Origin: VAZQ01 sp963817135
GTDB taxonomy: Bacteria; Pseudomonadota; Alphaproteobacteria; Rhizobiales; Xanthobacteraceae
Direction: 5' to 3'
Length of the DNA stretch: 64,000 nt
Assembly: GCA_963817135.1 (NCBI GenBank)
Contig: CAWFNG010000007.1
Coordinates: 62,001-126,000, forward strand
The position numbers and the translations under genes are program-made. Positions 42,541-51,033 of the stretch are shown here, piece after piece. The notes below the pieces were generated by a model. The model ran no database searches, was not told the DNA's origin, and saw nothing but the letters and a program-made list of their open reading frames with translations. Numbering within the stretch: position 1 is the stretch's first letter; each line of letters begins with the position of its first letter.

Positions 42541-43536
42541 ATGAGACGGCGCGATTTCATCACGCTTTTAGGCGGCGCGGCATCATCCGCATGGCCGCTC
42601 GCGGCGCGGGCCCAGCAGGGCGAGCGGATGCGGCGGATCGCAATGCTGAGCGGACTTGCCGCAAACGATTCGGAAGCGCAGGCTCGCGTCGCCGCGTTCC
42701 AGCAGGGGCTCAAGGAGCTTGGATGGAGGGAAGGCCGCAACCTTCATATCGATTTTCGCTGGAGCACGGGCGATGCCGCAGAGATGCGGACAATCGCCCG
42801 GGAGCTGGTGGAACTCAATCCTGACCTGATCGTCGGCATGACCACGCCCGCCGTGGCCGCACTTGTGCAGGAAACCAAAACCATCCCGATCGTGTTTGCA
42901 AGCATCGTCGATCCAGTGGGCCGCGGCTTCATCTCCAACATGGCCCGACCAGGCGGGAACGTCACCGGAATCCTGAATTTCGAATTCTCGATGGGCGGTA
43001 AGTGGCTCGAAACGCTCATGCGGGTCGCGCCTGCCGTCAAGCACGTTGCTGTCCTGTTCAACCCGGAAGCGGCGCCGTATGCTCCATCTTTCGTGCGGGT
43101 GATCGAGGACTCTGCCTTGTCCATTGCGGTCGAGCCGATCGCCGTCGCTGCTCACGACGATGCCGAGCTCGAGCGCAAGGTCGCTGATTTCGCCGCCAAG
43201 CCAGCGGGTGGCCTGATCGTCCTGCCTGATGTATTTACGGTCGGCCATCGCGACCTGATCATTGCGCTGGCGGCTCGGCACCGCTTGCCGGCGGTCTATC
43301 CTTTGCGCGCGTTCGCTATAAGCGGGGGCCTGATTTCCGACAGTGGCGACCCTAACGATATCTTTCGCCGAGCCGCTTCATACGTTGACCGCATCCTCAA
43401 AGGCGCCAAACCCGGCGATCTTCCAGTGCAGGCGCCGACCAAATACGAGCTCGTGATCAACCTCAAGACGGCGAAGGCCCTCGGCATCGACATGCCGGCG
43501 ATGCTGCTCGCCCGCGCCGACGAGGTGATTGAGTGA
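42541..43536 (+). CDS. ABC_sub_bind family binding protein with Tat leader
   Basis: A 331-residue protein starting MRRRDFITLLGGAASSAWPL, a Tat-type leader of the very common Rhizobiales ABC_sub_bind (PF04392-like) family. Body: RVAAFQQGLKELGWREGRNL, FRWSTGDAAEMR, then PIVFASIVDPVGRGFISNMA, RPGGNVTGILNFE, and the C-terminal hallmark KPGDLPVQAPTKYELVINLK, ending LLARADEVIE. The stop overlaps the GTG start of a sensor kinase gene (GTGA). With no ABC permease nearby, this protein may feed ligand information to that kinase. Confidence 0.92.
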   Translation: MRRRDFITLLGGAASSAWPLAARAQQGERMRRIAMLSGLAANDSEAQARVAAFQQGLKELGWREGRNLHIDFRWSTGDAAEMRTIARELVELNPDLIVGMTTPAVAALVQETKTIPIVFASIVDPVGRGFISNMARPGGNVTGILNFEFSMGGKWLETLMRVAPAVKHVAVLFNPEAAPYAPSFVRVIEDSALSIAVEPIAVAAHDDAELERKVADFAAKPAGGLIVLPDVFTVGHRDLIIALAARHRLPAVYPLRAFAISGGLISDSGDPNDIFRRAASYVDRILKGAKPGDLPVQAPTKYELVINLKTAKALGIDMPAMLLARADEVIE

Positions 43537-45938
43537 GAGCGCCCTCGACCAATGACCCTGTTGTGGTGGCGGAGAAATCGCCGGCACGCGGCCGGCTGTT
43601 TCGCAAATATGTCGGGTTGTTCTTGGCGGTCGTTTGCATTGCCCTGCTGACCAACGGGCTCTCGGAAGTCTGGTTCTCCTATCAGGAGCACAAGAGTTCC
43701 CTGATCCGCATTCAACGGGAGCAGGCGGAGGCAGCGGCTACGAAGATCGGACAGTTCATCAAGGAGATCGAGAGCCAAGTCGGTTGGACTACGCAGCTGC
43801 CGTGGTCAGCTGGGACCATCGATCAGCGCCGGTTCGACGGTCTGCGACTTCTGCGTCAGGTGCCGGCAATCACCGAACTCTCGCAGCTCGATGCCACCGG
43901 TCACGAGCAATTGCGTGTCTCACGTTTGGCGATGGATGTGGTAGCGAGCAAGGCCGACTTCTCCAAGGAGCCGAAATTCGTCGAAGCGGTAGCGCACAAG
44001 GTCTATTACGGACCGGTTTATTTCCGGCGCGAGTCCGAGCCCTATATGACACTCGCGCTTGCCGGTACCCGCCGCGATGCCGGGGTTAGTGTGGCTGAGG
44101 TCAACCTCAAGCTCATTTGGGACGTCGTATCGCAGATCAAAGTCGGCCAACGCGGACAGGCCTATGTGGTGGATTCGCAAGCCCGGCTCATCGCTCATCC
44201 CGATATCAGCCTGGTTTTGCGGAACACCGACCTCACTCGCCTGGCACAGGTTCAAGCTGCGCGTGCAAGCGGAGCAGGAGGAGCAACCGAACAGCTGCAG
44301 ACCGCCGACGATATCCAGGGGCGCCGCGTGCTCACAGCCTACGCACATGTTGCGCCGCTCAGCTGGCTGGTTTTCGTCGAGTTGCCGGTATCCGAGGCCT
44401 ACGCACCGCTGATCGCGGCCATCGAACGTTCCGGCGTTCTGCTGATAGGGGCGCTTGTCTTCGCGTTCGTCGCTGGCCTTGTTCTCGCGCGCAAAATGGT
44501 CGGCCCAATACAGGCACTGCGAACGGGCGCCGCACGCATCGGCAGCGGCGACCTTGGACAGCGCATTTCGATCAAGACTGGCGACGAATTGGAGGCGCTG
44601 GCGGATCAGTTCAATGACATGGCGGGAAGGCTGCAGGAATCATATGCCGACCTTGAGAAAAAGGTCGAATTGCGCACGCAGGAGCTTGCACAATCTGTCG
44701 CCGAGTTACGGGCGCTAGGCGAAGTGAGCCAGGCGGTGAACTCCACGCTCGATTTCCAGGAGGTATTGAACACCATCGTTACCAATGCGGTGCAGCTCTC
44801 CGATACCGACGCCGGCGCAATATACGACTATGACGAGACTAAGAAGGAATTCGGGTTACGCTCGACCTACGGGATGGATGAGAGCTTGATTGCCGCGATC
44901 AAGGAACGTCATATTCGCATCGGCGATGCGGGCATCGGTCAGGCGGCTGCCCAGCGCGCCCCGCTCCAGATCCCGGATGTGGAAACTCAGCCGCCATCGG
45001 CAGTCCTCGATGTGGTTGTGCGCGCTGGCTTTCGCGCGCTGCTAATCATCCCGCTACTTGGCGCTGAACGCATCGTCGGAGCCCTGGTAGTGCGGCGCAG
45101 AAGGCCAGGCGAGTTCTCCAAACAAACGATTGATTTGTTGCAGACCTTTGCCGCCCAGTCAGTGCTTGCAATCCAGAACGCGCGTTTGTTCCAGGAGATC
45201 GAAGACAAAAGCCGCCAGCTCGAAGTGGCGGGCCAGCACAAATCGCAATTCCTCGCTAACATGAGCCACGAGCTGCGCACGCCTCTGAACGCCATCCTCG
45301 GCTACACCGAACTCATCGTGGACAGCATCTATGGAGATGTGCCGGATAAGATGCGTGCCGTGCTCGAGCGGGTTCAGAGCAACGGCAAGCATCTGCTTGG
45401 CTTGATCAACGATGTGCTTGACCTGTCCAAGATAGAGGCAGGCCAGCTTATCCTCGCACTCGGCGAGTACTCCCTCAAACATGTCGTGCAAACCGTTTTC
45501 AGTGCTGTGGAGCCGCTGGCGGGTGAGAAGAAGCTTGCATTCAAAGTCGAGGTACCGTCCAACCTACCGCCTGGTCGCGGAGATGAACGCCGACTTACGC
45601 AGGTGCTCCTCAATCTCGTGGGTAACGCCATAAAGTTCACCGACAATGGCGAGGTTACGATCAAAGCATCGAACGCGAATGGCTCATTCGAGGTCGCTGT
45701 GCACGATACCGGGCCGGGTATTTCGGAGGCTGATCGAGCTAAGCTATTCCAGGAATTTCAGCAGGCCGACAATTCGATCACAAAAAAGAAGGGAGGAACT
45801 GGCTTGGGACTCGCAATTTCGAAACGAATCATCGAGATGCATGGGGGAAAAATCTGGGTTGATTCGGTTGTAGGCCAGGGCTCGACATTTTCGTTCACAT
45901 TGCCGGTCACGGTTGAGCAGCAGGCGAGACAAGCATGA
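43533..45938 (+). CDS. Membrane sensor histidine kinase (Cache-HAMP-GAF-HisKA-HATPase)
   Basis: An 801-residue kinase. Transmembrane segment 1 (about 30-50) is followed by a double-Cache-type periplasmic region (about 55-290; AYVVDSQARLIAHPDISLVL is the second Cache). Then come segment 2, HAMP (about 315-365), GAF (about 400-555), HisKA with His579 in SHELRTPLNAILGYTEL, and HATPase with N box LLNLVGNAIKFTDNG, G1 DTGPGISEAD and G2 KGGTGLGLAISKRI. The GTG start overlaps the stop of the binding-protein gene; its own stop overlaps the ATG of a receiver gene that is cut short. It senses a periplasmic ligand; the partner regulator is lost here. Confidence 0.92.
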   Translation: MRAPSTNDPVVVAEKSPARGRLFRKYVGLFLAVVCIALLTNGLSEVWFSYQEHKSSLIRIQREQAEAAATKIGQFIKEIESQVGWTTQLPWSAGTIDQRRFDGLRLLRQVPAITELSQLDATGHEQLRVSRLAMDVVASKADFSKEPKFVEAVAHKVYYGPVYFRRESEPYMTLALAGTRRDAGVSVAEVNLKLIWDVVSQIKVGQRGQAYVVDSQARLIAHPDISLVLRNTDLTRLAQVQAARASGAGGATEQLQTADDIQGRRVLTAYAHVAPLSWLVFVELPVSEAYAPLIAAIERSGVLLIGALVFAFVAGLVLARKMVGPIQALRTGAARIGSGDLGQRISIKTGDELEALADQFNDMAGRLQESYADLEKKVELRTQELAQSVAELRALGEVSQAVNSTLDFQEVLNTIVTNAVQLSDTDAGAIYDYDETKKEFGLRSTYGMDESLIAAIKERHIRIGDAGIGQAAAQRAPLQIPDVETQPPSAVLDVVVRAGFRALLIIPLLGAERIVGALVVRRRRPGEFSKQTIDLLQTFAAQSVLAIQNARLFQEIEDKSRQLEVAGQHKSQFLANMSHELRTPLNAILGYTELIVDSIYGDVPDKMRAVLERVQSNGKHLLGLINDVLDLSKIEAGQLILALGEYSLKHVVQTVFSAVEPLAGEKKLAFKVEVPSNLPPGRGDERRLTQVLLNLVGNAIKFTDNGEVTIKASNANGSFEVAVHDTGPGISEADRAKLFQEFQQADNSITKKKGGTGLGLAISKRIIEMHGGKIWVDSVVGQGSTFSFTLPVTVEQQARQA

Positions 45939-46042
45939 CCAAGCGCATTCTTGTGGTCGAGGATCAGGTGGACAATCGGCAGATCGTGCGGGATTTGCTG
46001 ACAGCCAACGATTACGAGATGACCGAAGCCGAAAAGTATTGA
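45935..46042 (+). pseudogene. Truncated response regulator, first 35 residues of a receiver domain
   Basis: The ATG overlaps the kinase stop (ATGA). The frame starts MTKRILVVEDQVDNRQIVRD and runs LLTANDYEMTEAE, an ordinary CheY-like receiver start with the acidic pair E9-D10. It then ends abruptly K-Y-stop. The phospho-acceptor Asp and everything after are missing. Downstream sequence shows no continuation in any frame and turns within 45 bases into the HdeA-like gene, so a deletion or replacement has removed the rest. Confidence 0.8.
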
Positions 46043-46085
46043 ATAGAATTGAGCATCGTGCCCAAGCCTCCCCAGGAGAAACGGA

Positions 46086-46394
46086 ATGTCAAAGATGATA
46101 AGATTGATATCCGGATCAATATTGGCCTTCGGAGCAGTTTCAATAGCTCGGGCGCAGGTTACGCTCGACGTTGCAAAGATCACTTGTGACCAATTCACCG
46201 GTTACAAGATCACAGATCCGCAAAACATCGCGATCTGGCTGAGTGGTTATTATAACGGGAAGCGCGGTAACACGGTTCTTGATACCCAGGGCCTCCAGGC
46301 AAATGCAAAAAAGCTGCAAGAATATTGTATTCGAAACCCTCAGATACCGGTTATGAATGCAGTTGAAACATTGTTGAAACCCGATAGCCGTTAA
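46086..46394 (+). CDS. HdeA/HdeB family periplasmic protein
   Basis: A 102-residue protein with signal peptide (IRLISGSILAFGAVSIARA). The mature chain of about 80 residues has the HdeA/HdeB signature: VTLDVAKITCDQFTGYKITD, then IAIWLSGYYNGKRGNTVLD, and a second Cys in KLQEYCIRNPQIPVM; the two Cys form the disulfide of the family. HdeA-type proteins are acid-activated periplasmic chaperones. AGGAGAAACGGA precedes the ATG. It lies right after the truncated regulator but probably has its own transcript. Confidence 0.88.
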   Translation: MSKMIRLISGSILAFGAVSIARAQVTLDVAKITCDQFTGYKITDPQNIAIWLSGYYNGKRGNTVLDTQGLQANAKKLQEYCIRNPQIPVMNAVETLLKPDSR

Positions 46395-46843
46395 ACAAGT
46401 TATTGCGAGGAGCAGATCAAATCACCGAACCCGTCATCAGCTCCGCCGGTAAGCGGACAGAGGGACCTTTCGCTTCCCGTAAATCACAGGCTTGAATGTT
46501 CGTTCAGCGCCCCGTACAGCTTCGTCGAATTGTTCTTGAGGGGGGGCGAGTTCATTCAACAAATGCCTTCGGCACGCGGACATGCCGCCGTGCTTGACAA
46601 TTCCTCCTGATACCCCCAAATAATACACAATTGGTTCATAAATATCGCGTGTAGTCGGCAGGTACCGCCACGACGACTGAACCGATCAGCTCCAGCAATC
46701 GTGAGCGCTTTCTCAGGAACACTTTTCCCACTGCGCGCATAGTGCAGGTCGGACACGAGCAGAGGTGGCATAAATTTCGTTTGCTTTGATTTCCGTCCTG
46801 CAGCACGGGGCATATTTCACCTGCCATTACCAAGGAGTGAGCC
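46395..46843. other. Intergenic region, about 450 bases, no convincing gene
   Basis: A 63-codon leftward frame (46437-46628) has plausible composition but no recognised family and no ribosome site. The stretch 46580-46640 is AT-richer than its surroundings. A strong AAGGAGTG site at 46834-46841 belongs to the next gene. Nothing else is seen. Confidence 0.5.
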
Positions 46844-47104
46844 ATGCAAAATGGCCCAAAAAGAATTATGAATACGCAGCGACCCAAATCGGCGAGGCCA
46901 TTTGCTAATCGCCCCAAGCAGTGGACATCGAATGTCGCCCGCCCTGATTTGAGGGGTTCTCAAAATGCGCAAAGAAGCTATGAGCGGTATCTCGCGCTAG
47001 CCCAAGCTCAGGCTCAGGCCGGCGATACAGTCGGGGCAGAAAACTACTACCAGCACGCCGAGCACTATTTCAGATCGATGTCCTCGGACCGAGAAACGAC
47101 ATAA
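46844..47104 (+). CDS. DUF4167-like protein
   Basis: An 86-residue protein with a basic, disordered N-terminus (MQNGPKRIMNTQRPKSARPF) and a conserved C-terminal helix pair: NAQRSYERYLALAQAQAQAG, DTVGAENYYQHAEHYFRSM. This is the core of DUF4167, a domain found in Alphaproteobacteria as part of longer RNA-binding-like proteins. Here only the core is present, with no C-terminal extension, so the gene may be a short paralogue. A perfect AAGGAG site lies six bases before the ATG. Function unknown. Confidence 0.8.
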   Translation: MQNGPKRIMNTQRPKSARPFANRPKQWTSNVARPDLRGSQNAQRSYERYLALAQAQAQAGDTVGAENYYQHAEHYFRSMSSDRETT

Positions 47105-47330
47105 GAGAATTCGCCGTGATGCCGAGGGCGATCTACTGGCGGTTCGGCATCGCCGGGCTACGCACCGAATTCATTTCCGGTTTTGGGGTGTAGCGGAAAA
47201 CACATTCACTGAATTTTCCAGCTTTTATAAGTTTTGGGATTTCCATCCGAGCACGAAGTGGTCACAGACCACGCCGTTAAAGCGTGATAACGTCTCTTGG
47301 TTATGTTGGCATGACCTAACGAGAGGTCGC

Positions 47331-47474
47331 ATGGCGATCCACATTGGGCGGCGGGCCTTGATGACGCTCATGGGCGGCGCGGTGGCGCGTGCCGAGTGGA
47401 GGCGCTGCGGGCTGGCACTGCATATGTCTCCTGATGGGATGGCGCAGCGCCGATCGAGCCGGAGGACTCCGTGA
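47331..47474 (+). pseudogene. N-terminal scrap of an ABC_sub_bind gene
   Basis: The frame MAIHIGRRALMTLMGGAVAR resembles the Tat-type leader of ABC_sub_bind proteins (compare R-R-x-F-I-T-x-L-G-G-A-A) but then runs into unrelated sequence and stops after 47 codons. It is the only thing of note in the 456 bases between 47105 and 47560. The first part of that gap has a short inverted repeat around GCCGAGGGCGATC and GGCATCGCCGGGC but no gene. Confidence 0.4.
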
Positions 47475-47560
47475 TCGTCGAGCTCGACCCGCGGAGCAAG
47501 TTCGGTTGGCATCGGGCTAGCAACAGCGGGCCAGGACCCCGCAGAGGCACGGCCCTTCCT

Positions 47561-48487
47561 CTATCGCGAACGAGACCGTGTTCGAACCACGTGGTTTGAA
47601 CCGCGAGCTCCGATCGTTGGTTCATCAAAAGGCTGCAATGACCCTTTTGTGGTCCGAGGTGCTGGGAAGTTTCCCGGAAGGTCTGGCGCCTCCAGCTGGA
47701 ACAGAGGCTGCGGCTCCGGCAGGCCCTGGAGCCGGTGAGCGCCTAGGCTGCGAAAGCTGACGTTGCGAGGAGCCGATGCCTCGACCGCTCGTACCGCGTC
47801 GCTCGAGAGCAGGATTTGACCGCCGTGACCGGCAGAGCAGATGCGGGCCGCAGTGTGCACTGCCAGCCCCACGTAGCCGCCGTCGGTCAGTGTGGGACGA
47901 CCGGTATGGATGCCGATCCTGAGCCGCACTTTGGCGCCGGCCGGCCATGACCGTGAGTCGACCCTCCGCTGGATCGCCAGCGCAGCAGCGAGCGCACCGG
48001 ACGGGCGCTTGAACACAGCGAATAGCTCGTCCGCGCGAATGTCGACTTCCTTGCCCCCCGACCGTTGCACAGCGCGGCGGAGGAGGCGACGCACTTCACC
48101 GAGGAGGTTGGCGTACCTGTCCTCCAGAAGGCGGAGTAGACCGGTAGAATCCTCGATATCGGTCAGAAGGAAGGTGACCTGACCGCTCGGCAGACCGCGC
48201 ACCACCCCGGCGCGCGCCCTGGACTCGCCCTCTAGGCGTTCGGTCGCAAGCTGTCCGGTGATGAACCCGATCGGCACGATGCCGTACTTTTTGGCCGCGG
48301 TCAGTAGCCTCTTGCGCGCTCGCTCGCGCGCTGCATCGTCCTCGAATCTCGTCTGGTTGAAGCGGGCGAGCGCATTACGAACGTGTGCCTCGTCGTGGAT
48401 AGGTAAGCGTCGTCGACCCTTTAAGTCTACGTAGGCAAAGGCGGCGTTCCGTAGTTGCGCACGTGTCTTGGCGGTGAGCTGTGGCAT
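47561..48487 (-). CDS. Class III adenylate/guanylate cyclase domain protein
   Basis: A 308-residue soluble protein. Residues 1-85 are a helical N-terminal domain of the type found fused to other regulatory domains (FAYVDLKGRRRLPIHDEAHV, then RFEDDAARERARKRLLTAAK). Residues about 105-270 are a class III cyclase: VTFLLTDIEDSTGLLRLLED with the metal Asp, KEVDIRADELFAVFKRP in place of the usual G-D-G-x-x-A-x-F, and LRIGIHTGRPTLTDGGYVG, AVHTAARICSAGHGGQILLS. The second metal Asp is present in ADEL. A GAGGAAG site precedes the ATG. The Arg-rich C-terminal tail has no family match. It stands alone, facing away from the relic-rich region to its right. Confidence 0.82.
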   Translation of the reverse strand: MPQLTAKTRAQLRNAAFAYVDLKGRRRLPIHDEAHVRNALARFNQTRFEDDAARERARKRLLTAAKKYGIVPIGFITGQLATERLEGESRARAGVVRGLPSGQVTFLLTDIEDSTGLLRLLEDRYANLLGEVRRLLRRAVQRSGGKEVDIRADELFAVFKRPSGALAAALAIQRRVDSRSWPAGAKVRLRIGIHTGRPTLTDGGYVGLAVHTAARICSAGHGGQILLSSDAVRAVEASAPRNVSFRSLGAHRLQGLPEPQPLFQLEAPDLPGNFPAPRTTKGSLQPFDEPTIGARGSNHVVRTRSRSR

Positions 48488-48866
48488 CCGTCTTCCTCGA
48501 CCCTATCCAATGCCGCTTGGGCGGGCAGCGCTCGACTTCCACGTCCAGCAAAGGGATCGACAGTACAAGGTGTCGTGCTTGGCTCGCTGACGCAACCTCC
48601 GCTTGGCTCACACCGGTATTCTCGCCTCAGGACCGATACTCGTGACACAAGACCCAAAACGATCACTGGGCACTTTCACCCGAACGCCATATGGATTGTG
48701 ACGGTGTGGTGTAAGATAATCGCTAGCATGCGCGCCCCTCCGGGTCGTGTCCGGCCCTTTGAGTACGATTCATGACAGCAAACTGCGCCTCGCACTCGCT
48801 GCGCCGGGCACCGTTTGAACGGACGCCACTGAGCTTGACTTGCAAATGCCAGCGCAGGAGCGAGCC
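48488..48866. other. Intergenic region, about 380 bases, no gene seen
   Basis: No frame in either direction has both a ribosome site and recognisable sequence. A ribosome-site-like CAGGAGCGAGCC at 48855-48866 serves the truncated P460-type gene. The segment may include the promoter of the cyclase gene, which reads away from it. Confidence 0.45.
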
Positions 48867-49034
48867 ATGACGAGTATTCCATCCCCGGTGATTGTGATCA
48901 TTGCGGTGCTGCTCGCTGTCTTGGGAGGCAGCGCCATTTCCGCGCAGGACAAGTACACTCTGCAGGTGCCGAATGGGCTCGCGTTCTCCGACAATAGTGA
49001 AATTCACGGCGCGCATGACCCGGAACTGCCATGA
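48867..49034 (+). pseudogene. 5' fragment of a cytochrome P460 family gene
   Basis: A 55-residue frame with signal peptide (PVIVIIAVLLAVLGGSAISA) followed by QDKYTLQVPNGLAFSD. That mature start is the usual opening of the small exported P460-family proteins of Rhizobiales, which then carry a haem-binding CxxCH-containing domain. Here the family resemblance ends at LAFSD and nine unrelated residues lead to a stop at 49034. The last codons overlap the start of the next gene (ATGA), so translation may still couple to it. Confidence 0.6.
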
Positions 49035-49588
49035 GCAATCGATCTACCCCCGAAACTCCGAATATTGTCGGCTGGGATGCCCTCGTTCCAAAACAATCGT
49101 CCGTCGACAAGCAAGGGGAGCTTCGGAGCGTCCCGATCGAAGGTGTAATGTTTCGGCCAACTCGTCCGGTACCCCATGAGGACGGTCATGTCGCGGAGGT
49201 AGCGCGTTCAGACTGGGACATCATCGGCGGCCCAATCGTTCAGGTCCATATTACGACAACTTATGCGGGACGCATCCGTGCGTGGGGACTTCACCAAGTT
49301 TCGTCCGATCGGCTATTCGTGGTCGACGGACTTGTGAAAATCGTCGTGTACGATGGGCGGAAAAATTCTCCGACATTAGGCAGCATCAACGAATTTACCG
49401 TCAGCGCCAAAAATCCCGCGCTTCTGTTTATCCCTCCATACCTCTATCATGGGTGGAAGAACATCGGCACAACGGATGCCACCATCATCAATATGCCGAC
49501 GGTGATGTATAATCACCAATCCCCAGACGCGTTGGATTTGCCGTGGAATTCCGAAGCAGCGCTCCGCATCGTTCCATACCGGTGGTGA
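49031..49588 (+). CDS. RmlC-like cupin protein (dTDP-4-dehydrorhamnose 3,5-epimerase type)
   Basis: A 185-residue double-stranded beta-helix protein. ARSDWDIIGGPIVQVHITTT, YAGRIRAWGLHQVSSDRLFV, VVDGLVKIVVYDGRKNSPT and PALLFIPPYLYHGWKNIGTT follow the RmlC order, with a catalytic-type His in LHQ and the Y-H-G-W segment. RmlC inverts C3 and C5 of a dTDP-sugar in rhamnose synthesis, but no other rml gene is near, so the ligand is open. The ATG overlaps the stop of the P460 relic. The stop is directly followed by the decayed IS91 sequence. Confidence 0.75.
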   Translation: MSNRSTPETPNIVGWDALVPKQSSVDKQGELRSVPIEGVMFRPTRPVPHEDGHVAEVARSDWDIIGGPIVQVHITTTYAGRIRAWGLHQVSSDRLFVVDGLVKIVVYDGRKNSPTLGSINEFTVSAKNPALLFIPPYLYHGWKNIGTTDATIINMPTVMYNHQSPDALDLPWNSEAALRIVPYRW

Positions 49589-49589
49589 T

Positions 49590-50245
49590 GCGCGTAGCGA
49601 GTGGCACAAGATCGCCGAAGAACTGCAGCTGTCCGGCAGCGTGGGCAGCGAGCAGCATCTCCAGGAACAGCCGGCGGAACAGCGCCGAGAGCACCTCGAC
49701 CGTCAAGAAATAGCGCGGCCGGCACGCAATCCACTTCGATCCATCCGCCGAGAAGCCGCCACCAGGCACGATCATGTGCACATGTGGGTGGTGGACGAGA
49801 GCAGAGCCCCAGGTGTGCAGCACCGAAATGAAGCCGATGCGGGCGCCGAGATGCTTTGGATCGGCCGCGATCGTGAGCGTGGTCTCGGCCGAGGCCTTGA
49901 ACAGTAGGTCCTAGACCACGGCATTGTTCTGATAGGCGATGTCGCGCAGCTCGGCCTCGCGCTCGGCCAGCCATTCCTTGGCGGCAGCGCCCTGACACTT
50001 GGGACAGTGCCGATTGCGGCAGCTGTTGTAGGCGATGAGCGTGTGCGCGCAGTCCTCGCAGCGCGCGACATGACCGCCGAGCGCTGCCGTACGACAGCGC
50101 TCGATCGCCGACTTCACCTTGAGCTGGTCGAGGCTGACGTGGCCGGCATTGGCCGAACGCCACGCTGCTCCGTGGTCGCGGAAGACATCTGCGACCTCCA
50201 GCGCTGGTCGGGGCATAACCGCGGGCGTTTATGCCGGCGGCTGCA
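49590..50245 (-). pseudogene. Decayed IS91-family transposase
   Basis: Leftward from about 50216 the frame reads MPRPALEVADVFRDHGAAWR and CEDCAHTLIAYNSCRNRHCP, the zinc-binding N-terminus of the IS91 transposase. It then shows an in-frame deletion of about 16 codons after EAEL, a nonsense TAG at 49911-49913 where the intact copy at 52483-53691 has Tyr, and continues D-L-L-F-K to HHPHVHMIVPGGGF. Similarity ends around AAGQLQFFG near 49600, before the catalytic tyrosines. Similarity to the intact element also covers about 30 bases beyond the start (to about 50245), but its recombinase partner is missing. Confidence 0.82.
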
Positions 50246-50330
50246 ACCCGGAGCAGACTCGCCTCGTTCGGGACATACGGTTCATATAAACTCGATGTCT
50301 TCCAAACCATAAAAAGGAAAAGGCGCAGCT

Positions 50331-50894
50331 ATGTTAGAGCAAAAGGACTGGACCAAGCCGGCGGCGATGGCGATCCCCAAAGGGGGGTTCTTCAAGGAAA
50401 AGGTAGAGCAGGGCAGATACGGCCCGATCTTTCCCAAGACTCCGGCGTGTTACGGCTTCTCCGTCATTGCAAAAGTCATCCCCGGAAGGGAAGAGCACAT
50501 ATACAACCATGCCAAAGTCATAGAAAAAGCAATCGCAGATGATCCGGCCACGCTCGCTACACTCAAGGCACACTACTTGAGGTGGGTGATCTTCACCATT
50601 AAGGGGGAGAGCTACATGATGTACCAGGGCATCTTCGATACCGATTTCGATAAATACTGCGAAGATGCCTCTGTCCTCTTCGGGAAGACGGGCATCCACT
50701 CGGCCTTTGAGGCCCTTGAGGGATGGCCGGCGGACTACGCGACCAATCCTTCGTCCATAGTCAAGTTTTTCCGCGACCACCAATGGCCGAGCTTCCTCGA
50801 ATACAGCGAGCATCCCTATGTGAGTTGCGACGAAATCAAGAAAGCGCTCAAGCTCAAGGCGGCATTCTCGAACATGCTCGACCAGATGCAGTGA
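50331..50894 (+). CDS. Hypothetical protein, possible ferredoxin-like (Dyp-peroxidase-type) fold
   Basis: A 187-residue cytoplasmic protein without signal or membrane segment. The part GFSVIAKVIPGREEHIYNHA, then LRWVIFTIKGESYMMYQGIF and DTDFDKYCEDASVLFGKT resembles the alternating alpha/beta ferredoxin-like repeats at the N-terminus of dye-decolorising peroxidase relatives; the haem domain is absent. Codon use is more A/T-rich than neighbours (many AAA, ATA), suggesting a different origin. AAAAAGGAAAAGG lies before the ATG. It is flanked by the IS91 relic and a broken binding-protein gene. The fold call is inference. Confidence 0.6.
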   Translation: MLEQKDWTKPAAMAIPKGGFFKEKVEQGRYGPIFPKTPACYGFSVIAKVIPGREEHIYNHAKVIEKAIADDPATLATLKAHYLRWVIFTIKGESYMMYQGIFDTDFDKYCEDASVLFGKTGIHSAFEALEGWPADYATNPSSIVKFFRDHQWPSFLEYSEHPYVSCDEIKKALKLKAAFSNMLDQMQ

Positions 50895-51033
50895 TCCACC
50901 GCAGGAAGTCCGTTGATTGGCACGAAGTGTGAGTGCGGCCATGTCCGCTATAGCGCCGCTCTTGGGGGGTTAGCAGAAGTAACCCGGACACTGCGCGATC
51001 GTCGCGATTGACCCATCTCGGTCATGGCCCCCC

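Noticed and set aside
46437..46628. 63-codon leftward frame as a gene
   Set aside because: No ribosome site, no recognised sequence, and it lies in AT-richer intergenic DNA.
49513..50310. 265-codon leftward frame over the IS91 relic
   Set aside because: It is the out-of-frame shadow; the true transposase frame, with deletion and TAG, is the neighbouring one.
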